A DNA stretch of 64,000 nucleotides from positions 245,082 through 309,081 of the forward strand of contig CAJJDN010000001.1 of the NCBI GenBank assembly GCA_905182985.1, read 5' to 3'. Under the pieces are notes generated by a model. It made no database searches. It saw only the letters and a list, made by a program, of their open reading frames with translations, and was not told the origin of the DNA. This document shows, piece after piece, positions 63,285-64,000 of this stretch. A program made the translations under genes and the position numbers. Within the stretch, counting starts at the first letter, position 1. Each line of letters starts with the position of its first letter. Origin of the DNA: Paramecium sonneborni. Taxonomy: Eukaryota; Ciliophora; Oligohymenophorea; Peniculida; Parameciidae.

Positions 63285-64000
63285 TCAATTATTATTGATA
63301 GCTGCATCAATGAAGTAATTCCATTCTATTGCATTATATCTTTATAATTCAATAGACATTTATCGAATTTTTTACATTATATTATCTAATTTAAAATTTT
63401 GAAGTGCAATTTATTCTTTTTCAATTAATGGTATTCCTAATAATTATTTTTCCAAAATATTGTAGTATTCATATTATTTAGTATGTAAATTTCTCCATTC
63501 TAAAAAATCATTTTTAAGTTGAGCATATTATTAGTATAATTCCGAAGTTTCTTCTTTTAATTTTGGTAAGAAATAAGTACATATATTTCTATCCTCATTC
63601 TCTAAATATTTCAAAGCAATCAAACAAGGTATGGTTACAAATATATCAGAATCTCTGCATTCTAACTATTCTTAAAATTATTTATATTTTTCGGCAGTAG
63701 TTTCAATTATATGTGAAAAGTACATTAATTATTAACATTTAGTAGGATCTAATAAATAATACAATCCTTTTTCCCATTAAGATTCATATTCAACTAATAA
63801 ATCTACAAGTTCTTAATTATTTTTTAATTATGGATCTACCATTTCAATATTACCTTCATATTTTCTCATTTATTCTCGAAATTTTTAGAAACTAATTTAA
63901 AGTATAAATTTACTTTGCTTTGATACTATCAGCTAACATACGAACAGCACTTGATTACTCTTTTGTTACTCTTCTTGTTATTCCTTCTGCTTCTAAAAGA
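63285..64000 (-). CDS. Helical protein of unknown function, partial (5' end outside window)
   Basis: Runs in from the right edge (LLEAEGITRRVTKEQSSAVR), has a 22-nt intron at 63892-63913, continues FQKFREQMRKYEGNIEMVDP ... LVEYESQWEKGLYYLLDPTK ... CLIALKYLENEDRNICTYFL and ends IEWNYFIDAAINNN before TGA. Strongly helical with frequent Leu/Glu/Tyr, probably coiled coil plus helical bundle. No membrane segment. The family cannot be named from this part. Confidence 0.7.

Overview
The window looks like ciliate macronuclear (somatic) DNA, most like Paramecium or a close relative. It is extremely AT-rich and gene-dense. Nearly every recognisable protein reads through in-frame TAA and TAG codons and stops only at TGA. 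TAA falls exactly where glutamine is conserved, for example the catalytic Gln of the Rab G3 motif and the Gln of the tubby NFQL motif, so TAA/TAG = Gln. Genes are broken by very small introns, mostly 22-29 nt (extremes about 19-39), starting GT (usually GTA) and ending TAG, AAG or CAG. All gene models were built by hand with TGA as the only stop; where intron removal gives an exact multiple of three, the evidence says so.

Layout. 1-2.5 kb: 3' end of a ferlin and two small genes. 3-7.6 kb (-): a large unrecognised protein. 8.7-13.5 kb (-): DRC5/TCTE1 (nexin-dynein regulatory complex), a hybrid histidine kinase, and SKP1. 14.9-18.8 kb (-): four coiled-coil or unknown proteins. 19-24 kb (+): a small MGC protein, an R2R3-type Myb, and two unknowns. 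24.4-31.8 kb (+): a SAS-4/CPAP-like centriole protein, HGPRT, a class II DAHP synthase, and an M16-family protein without a zinc motif. 31.8-34.9 kb (-): a Pumilio protein and a MORN protein. 36.4-49 kb, mixed strands: an unknown, a tubby-family protein, a small unknown, a long coiled-coil protein, a mitochondrial DnaJ, a Q-rich protein, a CK1-like kinase, a Rab, SF-assemblin, and a protein with 39 consecutive TAA-encoded glutamines. 49-64 kb: a large FtsX-type permease, a mitochondrial-carrier-like protein, a histidine ammonia-lyase with an in-frame TGA, several unknowns, a PHD-like zinc-finger protein, a TBC1D5-like Rab-GAP, and a partial gene running off the right edge.

Biological theme: much of the content fits a ciliated cell (DRC5, SAS-4/CPAP, SF-assemblin, tubby, MORN) with membrane traffic (ferlin, Rab, TBC) and signalling (histidine kinase, CK1, SKP1, Pumilio). 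I see no operon logic; the genes are separate neighbours, often under 100 bp apart.

Assembly warning: at three places a single N (4416; 26301 and 27453; 35524) separates directly repeated blocks of 1.1-1.25 kb that look identical. These are most simply un-merged overlapping contig ends, so the duplicated gene parts there are probably not real. Because TGA is the only stop in AT-rich DNA, chance open frames of 60-100 codons are common; I called such frames only when composition, introns or homology supported them.
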